A DNA stretch of 64,000 nt from Mesostigma viride (GCA_009746045.1 RPFO01000175.1:1247001-1311000), one strand, 5' to 3'; counted from the stretch's first letter, positions 10,139 to 21,939 are shown. Made by a program: numbers and translations. Notes: generated from the letters alone by a model not told the origin.

Positions 10139-11622
10139 GGTCCTTTCGGCGGACCTGGGACAGGGCGACGGGACATCAAGGGTCGCGGTCGCCAAGGTCG
10201 GCCCCGGAGGTCGCACCTTCGGCTGATCGGAGCAAGACAGTTGGATTGGCAGGAGCCGGTCCCTCATCGACGCAGTCGCCAAGGTCGGCTCCGGAGGCCG
10301 CACCCTCGGCGGATCGTGGCAAGGCTGTTGCGGACACTTCTACCGCACGGGCCCACCGGTCGACCCCGGAGGTCGCACCGTCAACAGCCAGCGGAAAGGC
10401 TGCCTCCGGCCCTTCGTTCGTGCAGTCAACACGGACGGATACTGACGTCGCTCACCCAGCGGGTCGCGGCCAGATGCCGGAAGTCCAGGCGCTTGCGCTA
10501 GCGATTCCGGGCCCGCCGCCCCTCCCCCAGGATGTGCCATGGTCATTGGGGGCCTATCTCCGACCGATACCCGGCCGCACAGTTGCCCACGGGGGCAGAT
10601 GTCCTCGTATGGAAATATTGGGGGTGGATTGGAGTGCGGACGCGGGGGTCCAACCCCGAACACCACAGGAGTATGCGGACTATGACCTGGTGTTCTCGGC
10701 GGGACCGTGGTGCTACAAGGACCGGGGCGCCTATCTGGAGCTGCTGCGCGTACGTCTGTACCCGAGGATTCCCCTCCGACGTCCACGACCATTCGTCCCT
10801 GGGGAAAATCTCCCCTTCACGGTTGGGAGGGTGACGCGCTATGCGCCCGAGGGGGACAACTGGACCTACCGGGTGGCGGGCGAAACCCGTTTGGTGGGGC
10901 CTCCGAAGCTGGCCCCGGACGCGCCAGCGTTCCTGCACGCGACGGCTCCTGACTTCCTGGACATGAGCGTGGACAAGAACACTTGGATTGATTGGAGCCT
11001 AGCGTCTGAGGTGATGATGGGTATGGGAGAGGCTTACATTCGGGACCACCGTTGCGGGGTGGTGGACAAGGGTGCGAAGACCCTCCTCTTCACGATTCCG
11101 GAGTACCTGGCGGCCTTCTTGGCCATGTGGCCTCTCGGCTCGTGGACCCGCCTCTCTCTTTTGGGGCGGCGCGATGCGGGCAAACCGGAGCAGTGGGCGT
11201 TCGAGGAGGAGCTCTTGGCGTACCCTGGGACCCGTGGTCCACAGGCCACAGAGATTGGAGAGCGGGCATACCAGCGGGCCTGCCAACAACGAAATGAGAA
11301 GGCCCCGGATCCCGCGAATCGCCGGCGAAACCACGGCCGCCCCCCGCCTTTCGGGCGGGCGCGCCTAGCCTGCGGTATACTGCCGCCGCAGTTGCAGCCG
11401 TCCACAAGGCATGCTCGCGCCCCGCTCGAAAATCTCCGCTGGAGCAATGCCGCACTGTTGGCCGCCGCTGCGAGCTTGAGCCCCAGAGAACCCCCCCTGG
11501 CGTCTCCCCCCTCGAGTAATGCCATCGCCGGCATGGAGTTGCGCCGGTTATTCGGTCCAGCCTCACGATGCCTCACCCCCCCAACCGCGCTTCCCGCCCC
11601 GCCATCACCACCCCGTTCTTGA
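10139..11622 (+). CDS. unrecognised ORF, 3' part (split by a retrotransposon)
   Basis: This is the continuation of the ORF at 3017-3980, in frame once the retrotransposon and one GGAAA are removed. The first part is a degenerate protein repeat of the type SPRSAPEVAPSADR-K, present about three times (10180-10400). A well-composed domain without low complexity follows (about residues 95-350 of this part), with PWSLGAYLRPIPGR, DLVFSAGPWCYKDRGAYLELL, NTWIDWSLASEVMMG and EYLAAFLAMWPLG. It resembles no family I know. The last 90 codons are Pro/Ala-rich and may be past the true coding end. There is no start codon of its own here. Confidence 0.5.
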
Positions 11623-11674
11623 GCTTGCCCCCGCCACGGTTTACCAAAAGACCCCCCCCCGGTTGAGCGCCCCA

Positions 11675-12106
11675 CTATAGTATACTCGCGACCCTACCCA
11701 GGGTCGGGCCGCCCCCCTGCGCGCGCCCCTGGCCGTGCATCGCTTGGTACGACCCCCGTGCCAGCATGCCGATGTCGGCCGAGTTCCGTCCGCTAGAGTT
11801 AGTACCTCTCCCCGGCAAGTACGCAAAGCATCCCGGCCCGCGCGGCTGCTGGTATAACTCCGGCCCGGGCGTGAACGACCGCGGGTGGTGGGGGTCATAC
11901 GAGATTTGCCCCCCCCACGCGGCGGCCACCCCTGGGGCATCCCAGCTCGCCAGCTCGTTGCCCTGGTCGTAGTTATATGGGTGCGAATACAGGACAGAGC
12001 CGTTGGCATTGGACCCGTACCCATTGGGAGAGGACGGCTCCAGGTACCCCTCCCCGTCGCCATCGCGTCTATAAATATCATCGCCGGCATCCCCGTCCGC
12101 GATCAT
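11675..12106 (-). CDS. hypothetical protein, possibly a 3' exon
   Basis: This is a 143-codon frame from an ATG (MIADGDAGDD) to a stop at 11675. The same frame stays open upstream to about 12320 with protein-like sequence (ATDGLPFLLANLDGGEG, IERLRALAQAGNAFLRSQ) but no ATG, so it may be an internal exon whose acceptor lies near 12260. It is rich in Gly, Asn, Tyr, Pro and Ser (GYGSNANGS, SYDPHHPRSFTPGPEL). I see no known domain. A plant nuclear or RNA-binding low-complexity tail, or part of a retroelement, are both possible. Confidence 0.35.
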   Translation of the reverse strand: MIADGDAGDDIYRRDGDGEGYLEPSSPNGYGSNANGSVLYSHPYNYDQGNELASWDAPGVAAAWGGQISYDPHHPRSFTPGPELYQQPRGPGCFAYLPGRGTNSSGRNSADIGMLARGSYQAMHGQGRAQGGGPTLGRVASIL

Positions 12107-12427
12107 CTGGCTCCGGAGGAAGGCGTTCCCGGCTTGTGCGAGGGCACGCAGCCGCTCTATGTCGATCGCGCCGTCGGCGCCAGCGTCGCCTTCGCCACCG
12201 TCGAGGTTTGCAAGCAGGAAAGGGAGCCCATCGGTCGCGCGGCGGCTCGTGCTGCTGGGGAGGCCGTCAGAACGGTGTAGCCCTGTGGCGTGGCGGCGCG
12301 ATTGGGGATGGAAAGGGAGAAAGAGTTTCTAGAAATACTAGTAAGTTGGTTGACCGGTGAAAGGGTTTAGGTGGGGGGGAATCAACAGGCATCATTAGAA
12401 AGGTGGTATCAACAGGCATCATTAGAA

Positions 12428-13811
12428 TCGGGGTTCTTTTAACGGAGTTTCTTCTATACGTGAATGCGGGAACAAGAGGCCGCTGGATGAGCGGCTTATG
12501 TGTCGTAGTGTTTTCTCGTAGCTGTTTGGCTAGAGCTTTTGTGATTAGTAGATGCAGTATAGTGCATGGTTGAAAAATGAATTAAACAAAACGTGCGTTC
12601 CGCGCTTGGGTTGATTATACCCGGGCGGAACGGGGCGTGAGGTGCAGTGCCCCTGAAAAGAACAACCTACGCATTATTTAATACTAGCCGTGCAGATTCG
12701 GGATATTCTACCCCCGGTCTGTACGGTTAGCGTCTTACTAGCATCACTGATGAACATAAGGGTTTAATGACGTCAGTTAGCTAGGGATAAGGGAGGTTTT
12801 GCGACTAAAAGCCGCTCTGGCTGGTTTTGTCGGCCTCTTTCTTTGCTCGTTGTCGTTGCGGCGGCAGCCGCAGCTATGGGTGCTGCGGAGCAAAATCCCA
12901 AAAGCACTGGTTGCACCGGCCACTTGGCCAGTGGTGAGACTTCCAGTTGTTAACCGGCCAGGCGTAGTTCCTCGCCCGGTTAACTAAAAGAAAAGAAAAT
13001 GATTACCTCCGGTCCGCACCTTTTCCCCGGCTTGGGGTCTTTGGTGGGCCGGGTGCCGTGACAGGTGCTCAACTGTCGCTTGGTCGGCCCAGTGCGCGAG
13101 CTGGTGCTCCGTACCTGGGGATGCTTGCACCCCGGGTTGGAGCCGGATGGCTGGCACTGGCGACCCGTGTCTCGGTCCGCGGCCTGAGGCTTTTTCTTCG
13201 GAAATTGCTGCTGGCCAGCAAACTTTGCAATTGCCTTCCGCCGAGGGGGGGTGGTTGGGGCTGGGGACGGCGATGGGAAAAGCGCCTAAGCTAGAAATTT
13301 TTTCCCCACGCATAGAAACCTCGGGGGGGAATGCGGTCTTGGCTGAACGGACTCTCGTTCAGCCAGGTGCCTGGGGCTGTGGCCTCGGGCATTTGGGCTG
13401 GCGGGGCCTGGGCTAGGTCCACGTTTTTTCTCGAAGCACCCCGGGTCTATGGGGAGACGGCCATAGCGGTACCGACTCGGGGCCCCGAGAGGGGTCATGA
13501 TAGGCTGGCCGTGCGCAATCGCAGTGCAAATGCGCTGGGCCTTTTTGGGCCTGGCCATGCATCCACAGCCGCCGGGCACACGCCTCCCGATGTGGGGGGG
13601 CTCCCGTTTTGCGGCAGGGCGGTCACTTGTGACAACGAGCAAGGTGGAGTGCGGCTTCAAGGGAAAGCCAGGGCGGGGGTGATTGGGCAACGTACTTCAT
13701 GAAGGGCCTTGAACGGCGTGCCTCCGGGCATGTCAATAGTGTCACATGTATGCTTCCACTTATTGTTTTAATGAAGATGCTGGTTTTTGTGGGAGCTACG
13801 TGGGACATGAA
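12428..13811 (+). mobile_element. unknown repeat element, long copy
   Basis: The element begins TCGGGGTTCTTTT and ends GTGGGACATGAA. It shares a 421-bp 5' segment (12428-12848) and a 127-bp 3' segment (13685-13811) with the copy that follows, and has an 836-bp middle that the second copy lacks. The 5' segment can fold: GCCGCT-ggatg-AGCGGC, and CGTTCCGC...GCGGAACG around GGGTTGATTATACCC. I see no coding domain, terminal inverted repeat or poly-A, so the class is unknown. Confidence 0.45.
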
Positions 13812-14389
13812 TCGGGGTTCTTTGAACGGAGTTTCTTCTATACGTGAATGCGGGAACAAGAGGCCGCTGGATGAGCGGCTTATGTGTCGTAGTGTTTTCT
13901 CGTAGCTGTTTGGCTAGAGCTTTTGTGATTAGTAGATGCAGTATAGTGCATGGTTGAAAAATGAATTAAATAAAATGTGCGTTCCGCGCTTGGGTTGATT
14001 ATACCCGGGCGGAACGGGGCGTGAGGTGCAGTGCCCCTGAAAAGAACAACCTACGCATTATTTAATACTAGCCGTGCAGATTCGGGATATTCTACCCCCG
14101 GTCTGTACGGTTAGCGTCTTACTAGCATCACTGAACATAAGGGTTTAATGACGTCAGTTAGCTAGGGATAAGGGAGGTTTTGCGACTAAAAGCCGCTCTG
14201 GCTGGTTTTGTCGGCCTCTTTCTTTGCTCCCCACCCACCCACCCTTGTCTTGGTTGCCTCTAGGGCAACGTACTTCATGAAGGGCCTTGAACGGCGTGCC
14301 TCCGGGCATGTCAATAGTGTCACATGTATGCTTCCACTTATTGTTTTAATGAAGATGCTGGTTTTTGTGGGAGCTACGTGGGACATGAA
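13812..14389 (+). mobile_element. unknown repeat element, short copy
   Basis: This is the second copy of the element. Its 5' segment (13812-14229) differs from the first copy by a 3-bp deletion and a few substitutions, and its 3' segment (14263-14389) is near identical. Only 33 bp separate the two segments, so it is an internally deleted derivative placed head-to-tail behind the long copy. Confidence 0.45.
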
Positions 14390-14390
14390 A

Positions 14391-14545
14391 CAACAGGCAT
14401 CATTAGAAAGGTGGTATCAACAGGCATCATTAGAAAAGGGTATTAACAGGCATCATTAGAAAAGGGGTATTAACAGGCATCATTAGAAAAGGGGTATTGA
14501 CAGGCATCATTAGAAAAGGGGCATTGACAGGCATCATTCGAAATT
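14391..14545 (+). repeat. minisatellite, about 29-bp unit
   Basis: Tandem units read CAGGCATCATTAGAAAAGGGG plus TATTRA, about five copies with drift in the G-run. Confidence 0.8.
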
Positions 14546-14584
14546 CGTCCGCACACCATCAATCCCATGTCCGGCGCATCATGA

Positions 14585-14945
14585 CCAGGAACGCTACCAC
14601 TAGAGCATTTGTTACTGGGAAATATACCACTAGGACATCATGACTTGGAAGGCTACCTTTAGAGCATTTGTTACTGGGAAATATACCACTAGGACATCAT
14701 GACTATGGAAGGCTACCACTAGAGCATTTGTTACTGGGCAATATACCACTAGGACATCATGACTATGGAAGGCTACCACTCAGAGCATTTGTTATACTGG
14801 GCAATATACCACTAGGACATCATGACTATGGAAGGCTACCACTAGAGCATTTGTTACTGGGCAATATACCACTAGGACATCATGACTAGGAAGAATACCT
14901 TCAGAGCATTCATGACTATGGAAGTATACCACTAGAATGTCATTA
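14585..14945 (+). repeat. minisatellite, about 60-bp unit
   Basis: About six units contain ACTAGAGCATTTGTTACTGG then ATATACCACTAGGACATCAT. AGAGCATTTG starts at 14602, 14661, 14721, 14782 and 14844, giving spacings of 59-62. Confidence 0.85.
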
Positions 14946-15014
14946 CGAGGGCCAATGATGCTACTGGCACATTACAACAAGAATATCTATTACATGCACT
15001 CTACAATTATTGTG

Positions 15015-15440
<426 letters not shown>

Positions 15441-16489
15441 GATGTCCCTAGTCTTCCACCTTCCACTTGGCCCTACCTCCTTGACCCTGCCCATCCCTCC
15501 TCAACATCTTTTCCTAAACTCCCCATCCCTTCCCCCCTCTTCCCCTTAATTCCCCCCCTTTCCCTCCTCCTCCCCCCCCTTCCTTTCCCCCCCGTCTGCA
15601 TTTCCCCATCCCGCCTGCTCTTCCTGTGACTTCGCAAGGCGACCCCCCAAGGGCTTGGTTTCCTTACCTGTTGCCACGCGCTCCATGGTCACTCACTCTC
15701 TTAATCTCCCGCCCCTCCCCATCACGTTCCGTGCTTAGTTGCCTCCTTTCCTCTCCCCCCTCCCCACCCTTCCGCATCCTGGTCATCATGTGCTGCAAGC
15801 TGCCTCATCGTCTTCCTCCCCTAAGTTCAAGCCTCGCCTTTATGCACTACGTGACACCTTTCCCTCCCCACCCCACCCCACCCAAGCCTCGCCGTTATGC
15901 GCCACGTGCCACCTTCCCCTCCTCCCCCCCCCCCCCGCTGCCTCGCCCTTATGCGCTACATGCCACCTTCCCCTTCCCCCCCCCCCCCCCCTACAAGCCT
16001 CGCTGTAATGCGCCACGCGCCACCTTTCCCCGCCCCCGGTCCCCCCTCCCCCCCCCTTTCTCATCCTTATGTGCTACATGCCACATTCCCCTCCTCTACA
16101 TGCCACCTTCTCCTCCTCCCCCTACACAGACTCCTGCGCATACCTGTCCCATTCGCCTCTCACCCCCCTCAGCTTGCTCTCCACTGATTCAATTATAAGC
16201 ACATAGACTGCGTCATGTGGGCACCAACAAACGAACCTTCAGCCTGGTCCCCAAGCTCTCCATGCACGCTCACCCTTTTCTTCCTCCCCTCCCCCCATCC
16301 CGCACCATGTGCACTGAGCTTGACTGCTAAATCATGCCTCTCCCATTACCATCACCACCATTACCAAGCAGCCTGGTCCTGATGTGATGCATGCTCGCTC
16401 ACCCTGTTGATCTCTCACCCCTCCCCATCATGTCTGTCTCATTTCATCTCCCCCCTCTTGCCCAACCCCCCCCACCACCACCACCACAG
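15441..16489 (+). repeat. pyrimidine-rich degenerate minisatellite before the POT exon
   Basis: The plus strand is C/T-rich with C9-C15 runs. About five degenerate units read GCCTCGCCNTTATGCGCYACRTGCCACC, starting near 15830, 15887, 15941, 15998 and 16058. They resemble the first bases of the downstream exon (CCTGGTCCTCATGCGCTACATGC). The stretch is probably an intron, ending in a polypyrimidine tract and CACAG at 16485-16489. No upstream transporter exon was found in it. Confidence 0.7.
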
Positions 16490-18002
16490 CCTGGTCCTCA
16501 TGCGCTACATGCTCCAGATGCTCTCCTTCTCTGTCGAGCACGCCAACATGGCGTGCTCCGCGTTCAACTTCTGGGCGTACGCGTGCGCGCTCGCCGGGGG
16601 GTACATCGCCGACGCCTCCCTGGGCAAGTTCCGCACGGTGCTCTATTTCGGGGCCGTCTACCTCGCGGGGATGGCCGTGCTGTCCCTGTCCGCCGCCCCC
16701 TTTGTCTGGTCCGAGTTCCCCTACGTCCCAGGGTCCCTGGCCCGGATCCTGTTCTTCCTGTCGCTGTTCCTGTGCGCGACCGGCACGGGGGGCGTCAAGT
16801 CCAGCCTCTCAACGATCGTGGGCGACCAGCTGACCCGCTGCTCGGCCGCCGACATCGAGGAGGCCTTTCGCTGGCTCTACTGGACGATGGGCGCGGGGTC
16901 CCTGGTCGGCCAGCTGCTCTCGCCCTCGCTCACAAACCTTCCGCCAGTCAAGCCCGACGCGACCGGTGTCCCGATGGGTACCTCCTTCTGGGTCGCTTAC
17001 ACCATCCCAACGGTCATCCTGGCCGTTGGAATGCTCGTCTTTGCCGCGGGGGGGCCGCGGTACCGCCACGTGGCACCCATCGGGAGCATCGTGAGCACGT
17101 TCATCTCCGCTATTCGATCGGCGATCAGAGAGCGGCGAAAGGTGAGGCGCCGGCGGGCCGAGTACGACCACGCCCGGCCCGCGGGGTCGGATGGCGGGTC
17201 GCCCCGCCCCGATTCAGCCCTCCTAGACAACACCAAGCCATGGCTCGACTACGCGGACCCGGAACGCTTCTCCCCCGAGACGTTGTCCGACCTCCGGCGC
17301 GTGCTCGACACCTGCCGGGTGTTCCTCATCTTCCCCCTCTACTGGCTCATATACGGCCAGATGGGCTCCAACTTCATCGCGCAGGCGGGCTGGCTGCGGC
17401 GGCCAGGCTGGCTAACCCCCGAGCAGTTCAACGTGCTCCCTCCCGCCACCGTTGTTGCGTTCGTGCCCCTCTTCGACCGCTTTCTGTACCCGTTCCTGCG
17501 GGGGTCCCTGGGCGTGGCCCTGGGGCCCATCTCCCGCATGGCCGTCGGGTTTGTAATCTCGTCGGTTGCGATCCTGTGGAGTGCCGGCCTCCAGCATTTC
17601 GTGGCGGATGACGGGTACTGGCCTCAGGACGGGAATGGGATGTACGTCCCTGTGGTCCACCGCCTCTCCGTGTGGTGGCAGGCGGTGCCGTATCTGCTGT
17701 TCGGGGTCAGCGAGATCCTCGCGTCGATCTCCGCGCTGGAGTTTGCGTACGCGAACGCCCCGTCGTCCATGCGGTCTCTGGTCATGTCCCTGTACCTGTC
17801 CAGCATTGCGGTGGGAAGCATCGGCGGGATGGCCCTCGCGCCCTACTTCGCGCCGGAGAACTTCGCGACGATCTTTGTGGGGTTCGGTGCCATCATGGCC
17901 GTCTCGGCGGCAGTCTTTTGGGCTAAATTTAGACACGTGGTGGTGATCACGGATGAGCAGAACCAGGGTGGCGCTGTGGTGGCATGCGAATCGTCAGGCT
18001 AG
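16490..18002 (+). CDS. POT/PTR2-family peptide transporter, terminal exon
   Basis: This encodes about 503 residues of a proton-coupled oligopeptide (or nitrate) transporter of the plasma membrane or vacuole, an MFS protein with about 12 membrane helices. The exon follows a polypyrimidine-CACAG acceptor and starts inside the first helix. The signatures FNFWAYACALAGGYIADASLG (PTR2 first motif), GTGGVKSSLSTIVGDQ and YWTMGAGSL (second motif) are present. The C-terminal half (FLIFPLYWLIYGQMGSNFI, GVSEILASISALEFAYANAP, MRSLVMSLYL) resembles fungal PTR2 more than plant NPF proteins, by memory of the families. The N-terminal exon with the E-x-x-E-R proton-coupling motif was not found. It ends at TAG 18000-18002 with no internal break. 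Confidence 0.88.
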
Positions 18003-19930
18003 TACGTTACATCTAGATGTAAACTATAGGGTGGGCAATCAAACATTATTTGGGACAACCAAGCGACATTTCTGGCCTACGCTGTTTGTCTCATCGACAT
18101 ATTTCTGGCCTGCGCTGGTTGTCTCTTTGATATATGGGCCAAAAACCAGCGAAGTGACCGAGTTGCGGAACCCTGCCTGTCAGTAACCCTGGACAGACGG
18201 CCTATACCCACAAACCGAACTGGTTTCGATTGCTGCTGGTAGCATGCGATATGCACTACCTCTCATGGCAGCAATGGTTGCGCTGCATACGCATGCAGCA
18301 TCGGCCCTTTTGCTTTATGAGTGGCGACCAATTCATCTGGCCACTGTCATATCCAGCGCATCGGTTATCCCACTGTCGTCGCATGATGCTCGTGTCTCCC
18401 TGGCAGTGTGTCTCATGGCGACGATGATTGATCCATCTACATGGGTTGAGACGAGCCATGCTGCCATGTTAGGGACCGAGCAGGACAGGTGAGCACTAAA
18501 TGCCGCTGTTTAACGCCGGGTTGCGCTGCTGCGTTGGCAATCTCATCAGGCATGTGCATGCCCGGCCCATGTTGCACCTGTCACCATGGCACTCGATCCT
18601 GACTCAGCCTGATCACTTGTACTGCTCTGTTCTTTGCGGCGGCGGTACCTCGCTGAATGGGCAAGATTCCGCAGTAGAGTGGAGAGCTCTCAGCTGGACA
18701 AGTTAGGGGCTCGTGGGCTATCTCCTGGTCAACCGAGCCATATCGAGGAACATGCCAAGTTGACCAGTGCTGCATAAGGACGTACTTGCTGTGTACAATA
18801 AGGGCCGTGCATGTACAGCTACATGCATATACAATTTTGTGGAGTGCCGGCGCGCATTAATTAGTATCAGCATGGCGTATCCTAGTTGCATGTATATCTG
18901 GCAAAGCTGGATCATCCTGAAGCTCACGACGTTATACGTCGGAACCTCGATCAGTGGGTTCGTTTAACTGTATATATCCTATGGGCCCCTGTACAGGAAG
19001 CACGTGCATGTATATTTTATGTATATTAATGAAGACTAGAGATGATACTACGCATGGCGATCCAACGCCATGGAAGAACTACTAGGGTATAGTTGTCTGA
19101 TGAGAGTTGAAGTAAGTATAAGTAAGTACTTGCGTGCTTGTCACGCGCATGGGCATGCCCGTACGGAGTACTACGCTAATCTCATTAGAAAAAAAATAAA
19201 AGTCTGAGAGGATTAAAGAGGCGAAGAACGCGGGAGCCGCGTGGAGCTATCTGTAGGAAGACCTGCATGGTGGGAGACGTAGAGATGGTAACAAACCAAA
19301 GAGGTTTATTAAAAACATTAAAAAAGAAAAAAAATCCCTAAGAAGGAAAAAGAGAAGACATACATACACAAGACACGAAGGGGTTAAAAGGAAAAAAAAA
19401 GAAAGTATACGTGAAAGGGAAAAAGGGAAAAAGAAAAAGAAAGAAAGAAAATGTAAAAGAACATGCAAATAATAATAATAATGACAATCATAAATAAAGA
19501 AAAAATAGAGAATTTTAATAATAACAAAACAAAAATGGAATAAAGAAAGAGGTCATTGCTGGGATATGGTGAGGCACATGCAGGCGATTGTTGGAGTATT
19601 AATTGGCCAGGCCATTCGATGTTTGAGCGCCCATGGTGCCCGGGCGGGGTCACCTATCCAACAGGGTCGAAAGCATTGTGCTCAGCTCACCGATCCATAT
19701 AGACACATACTCCCTCTGGTTCCTCTATCTCCATACCGCTCTCCCCCTTAGCTGGGCGTAGTGTGAAGATCATGAGGGTGCAGGTGCCCTGGTGCACCTA
19801 CATAGAGCAAGGGTAGCTTACATTCCCACCCTTGCAGGAAGTAGCCCAGAATGTATTAAAAGCCATATGCCCCTTCTCAGGGATATGTTCTACATGTACT
19901 CCCAACGGAGTTATGTTTCTAATTAATTAA
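18003..19930. other. no recognisable gene; repeat fragments and A-rich tract
   Basis: I see no supported gene. At 18067-18137 there are two tandem partial copies of a sequence (ATTTCTGGCCTGCGCTGG...) that is also the end of the inverted repeat at 23209-23287. From about 19180 to 19560 the plus strand is an A/G-rich low-complexity tract. The rest is unique by eye. Confidence 0.5.
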
Positions 19931-21273
19931 CCCTTAGTCCGTAAACCACCCGAAATTTCGGGTAGTTTGACCAACGGTCCTAATTCGCGCCGCGCCGTGA
20001 GCGCCGCGCCACCCGTGACGGATGCAAGTTGTCCGGTGGGTCCGGGAACACTTAGGGGCGAAGGTGATGCATAGGTTTGGGGGTAATATTCGCCATAGCC
20101 TGGTAATTACAACGTGCCTTGAGACAGGATCACGTGACTTTGGCGGGAAATTTTCGCTCGCGCGCGCGCGTAACGAGATATGGCTGCCAACGTGCCGTTA
20201 TCATGGAAATTTCGCGTCTCGCGGCCAGAAATGGTTCAGAATGTTGCTCAGAATGTCGATGCGTGATTTTCGTAGGTTAGGCATGGCCAGATTTACAGGA
20301 TTGGGAAAATACAGGTAGGAAAATAGTGCTTCTTGGTCGTCAGTGCCAGATGATTCATCGCTTATCATATGTCGATTTTCTCCTTATGGCCGGGCAGTCT
20401 GCGCCAGCCCAAGCATCCAGGTTTGGTACGGGATGTCCGCTGCAGCGTTAGCTGGGAATGCGGACGCGTTTATAGGTCATCTTTGAACGGAACATCAATC
20501 TGGGAATCATGGAGGATGCATGCAGGATGAGGCTATGGCGGCCTTAGCCTGTAGAGCAACGGTATGTGTGAGATATGAGGGTCCCGGCCAGCGGAGTCCG
20601 TGCAGGACATGAACGAGCAATGTACGACAACGTGTTTGCGTGTTGTTTGCAGCGGAATATGTCTTCCATGCATTATATTTGACTATCTTATCAGTGCACT
20701 GTTTAGCAAGCTTCCATATCTGCTGTAGAGAATGGTATTAGCCCTGAAAGTGCCCAGTTTATGGCATTTCTTTGGAGCACATCATTCCGTTAGTGCAGGT
20801 ATGCAGCATGTTTGTATTCCAGCACCTTTGGCAGTCTTTTATAGCTTGCTATAATGCATTCTTGTATTGCATGTCATGGATGGCTGTTTACGCGCGCCTA
20901 ACCCACACACATATACGACCACGTTTTGTTGGTCTAATGGGTTATCCGGGTGGTCTGACCCAAGGAAACCACCATTGGACTATCCAACTAAGTTGTCCAA
21001 TGTTGGTTTTGAGGTTCCCTTCCCTCCCTGGGAAGTTAGGGGTAGGTACGCTTTTTCTTGGGGAAAAAAGATCGTCTTTTGGCCAACTTTGGCTGGCGCT
21101 GTCATCCAAATGCTTTGCAAAAGCCATGGTATTATTGCATATTCTGAAAGCCCTTGAAGCGTAGATATGTTTGGCATCTTGGTTGAGGGTATTTGGAGAT
21201 GTGGCCTGTGAGTTATGATTTTTTTCATTTTTAGGGGTATGAAAATGCCCAAAATGGGTCAGCGGACTATGGG
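19931..21273. mobile_element. piggyBac-like element with TTAA target sites
   Basis: CCCTTAGTCCG at 19931 and the inverted CCCATAGTCCG ending at 21273 form 11-bp terminal repeats with one mismatch. Both ends are flanked by TTAA (19927-19930 and 21274-21277), and both sides continue as AATTAA. TTAA duplication plus CCC-starting ends is the piggyBac signature. No transposase domain was recognised in the 1343 bp, so it is probably a non-autonomous derivative. Confidence 0.55.
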
Positions 21274-21399
21274 TTAATTAATTAATACCACTCTCGATCC
21301 TCCGGGTGGTGTGTGCCATGGTTCGGTCAGTCTTTCCCCACTCCACCATCAAGTGCGAGGATGCGGATATTGGGGCCGCCCTCTACTCACCCGACCACG

Positions 21400-21760
21400 G
21401 CGCCCCGACACATTACCGTGCTTGTTGACTACGATGGGCAGGGTTGCCACCTGCGCTCTCATAGATGTCTCCGTGGCTCGGCCGCTCTTCCGTCGCCACA
21501 TCCTCCGGGCGGCTGTGGATGCCGGCGCTGCTGCCGCTGTGGCTGAGCACGACAAGTTTGCCTCCTACGGCAATGTGGGCCCCACCAGGTCATCCCTTTT
21601 TTCCTTGAAGGGTTCGGGGCCATGGGCCCAAAGACGGTGGAGTTTTTCCACGAGTGCTGCCAGCGCCGTGAAGACGGCCTCGACCTCGAGGGTCAGACCG
21701 CCCCGTGGTCTGCCCGCACGTGGTCATCGTACGTATATATTGTCCCTCCTTACTCGTCTA
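21400..21760 (+). pseudogene. LINE ORF2 C-terminal fragment, degenerate
   Basis: Protein-like sequence is spread over two frames: CALIDVSVARPLFRRH, AAVAEHDKFASYGNVG, then one frame over FFLEGFGAMGPKTVEFF and APWSARTWSSY. This pattern (DVSVxxP, a K/R-rich helix, PFxxExxGxxG) is what follows the zinc finger in some non-LTR retrotransposons. It is broken by a frame change near 21595 and cut at the inverted repeat at 21760. The family is not certain. Confidence 0.4.
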
Positions 21761-21838
21761 TATCAAGGAGACAACCAGCGCAGGCCAGAAATCGGGAGAA
21801 TCCGGACCATGGTAGCTCGAGCCTGCCGTTATCTTGTC
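21760..21838 (+). repeat. 79-bp inverted repeat, left arm
   Basis: This is perfectly complementary to 23209-23287. It begins ATATCAAGGAGACAACCAGC on the plus strand. Confidence 0.9.
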
Positions 21839-21939
21839 CATACTCGTCTATATGCACGTAGGCCTCACGGGCGCAACCACCTGCACGTGCGTGTTTCTCA
21901 GACCAAGCCCACGGCCACGTGGCTCTCAGGGCTCGCGGC

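Larger units (their letters stand above)
12383..14435 (+). repeat. 45-bp direct repeats flanking a tandem element pair
   Basis: A 45-bp segment starting CAACAGGCATCATTAGAAAG occurs at 12383-12427 and again at 14391-14435. Everything between them is two head-to-tail copies of an unknown element. The flanks are part of a CAACAGGCATCATTAGAA minisatellite that continues to about 14545. Confidence 0.6.

Noticed and set aside
20867-21157. Protein-coding gene in the piggyBac-like element
   Set aside because: The frames overlap on both strands and show no transposase or other known domain.
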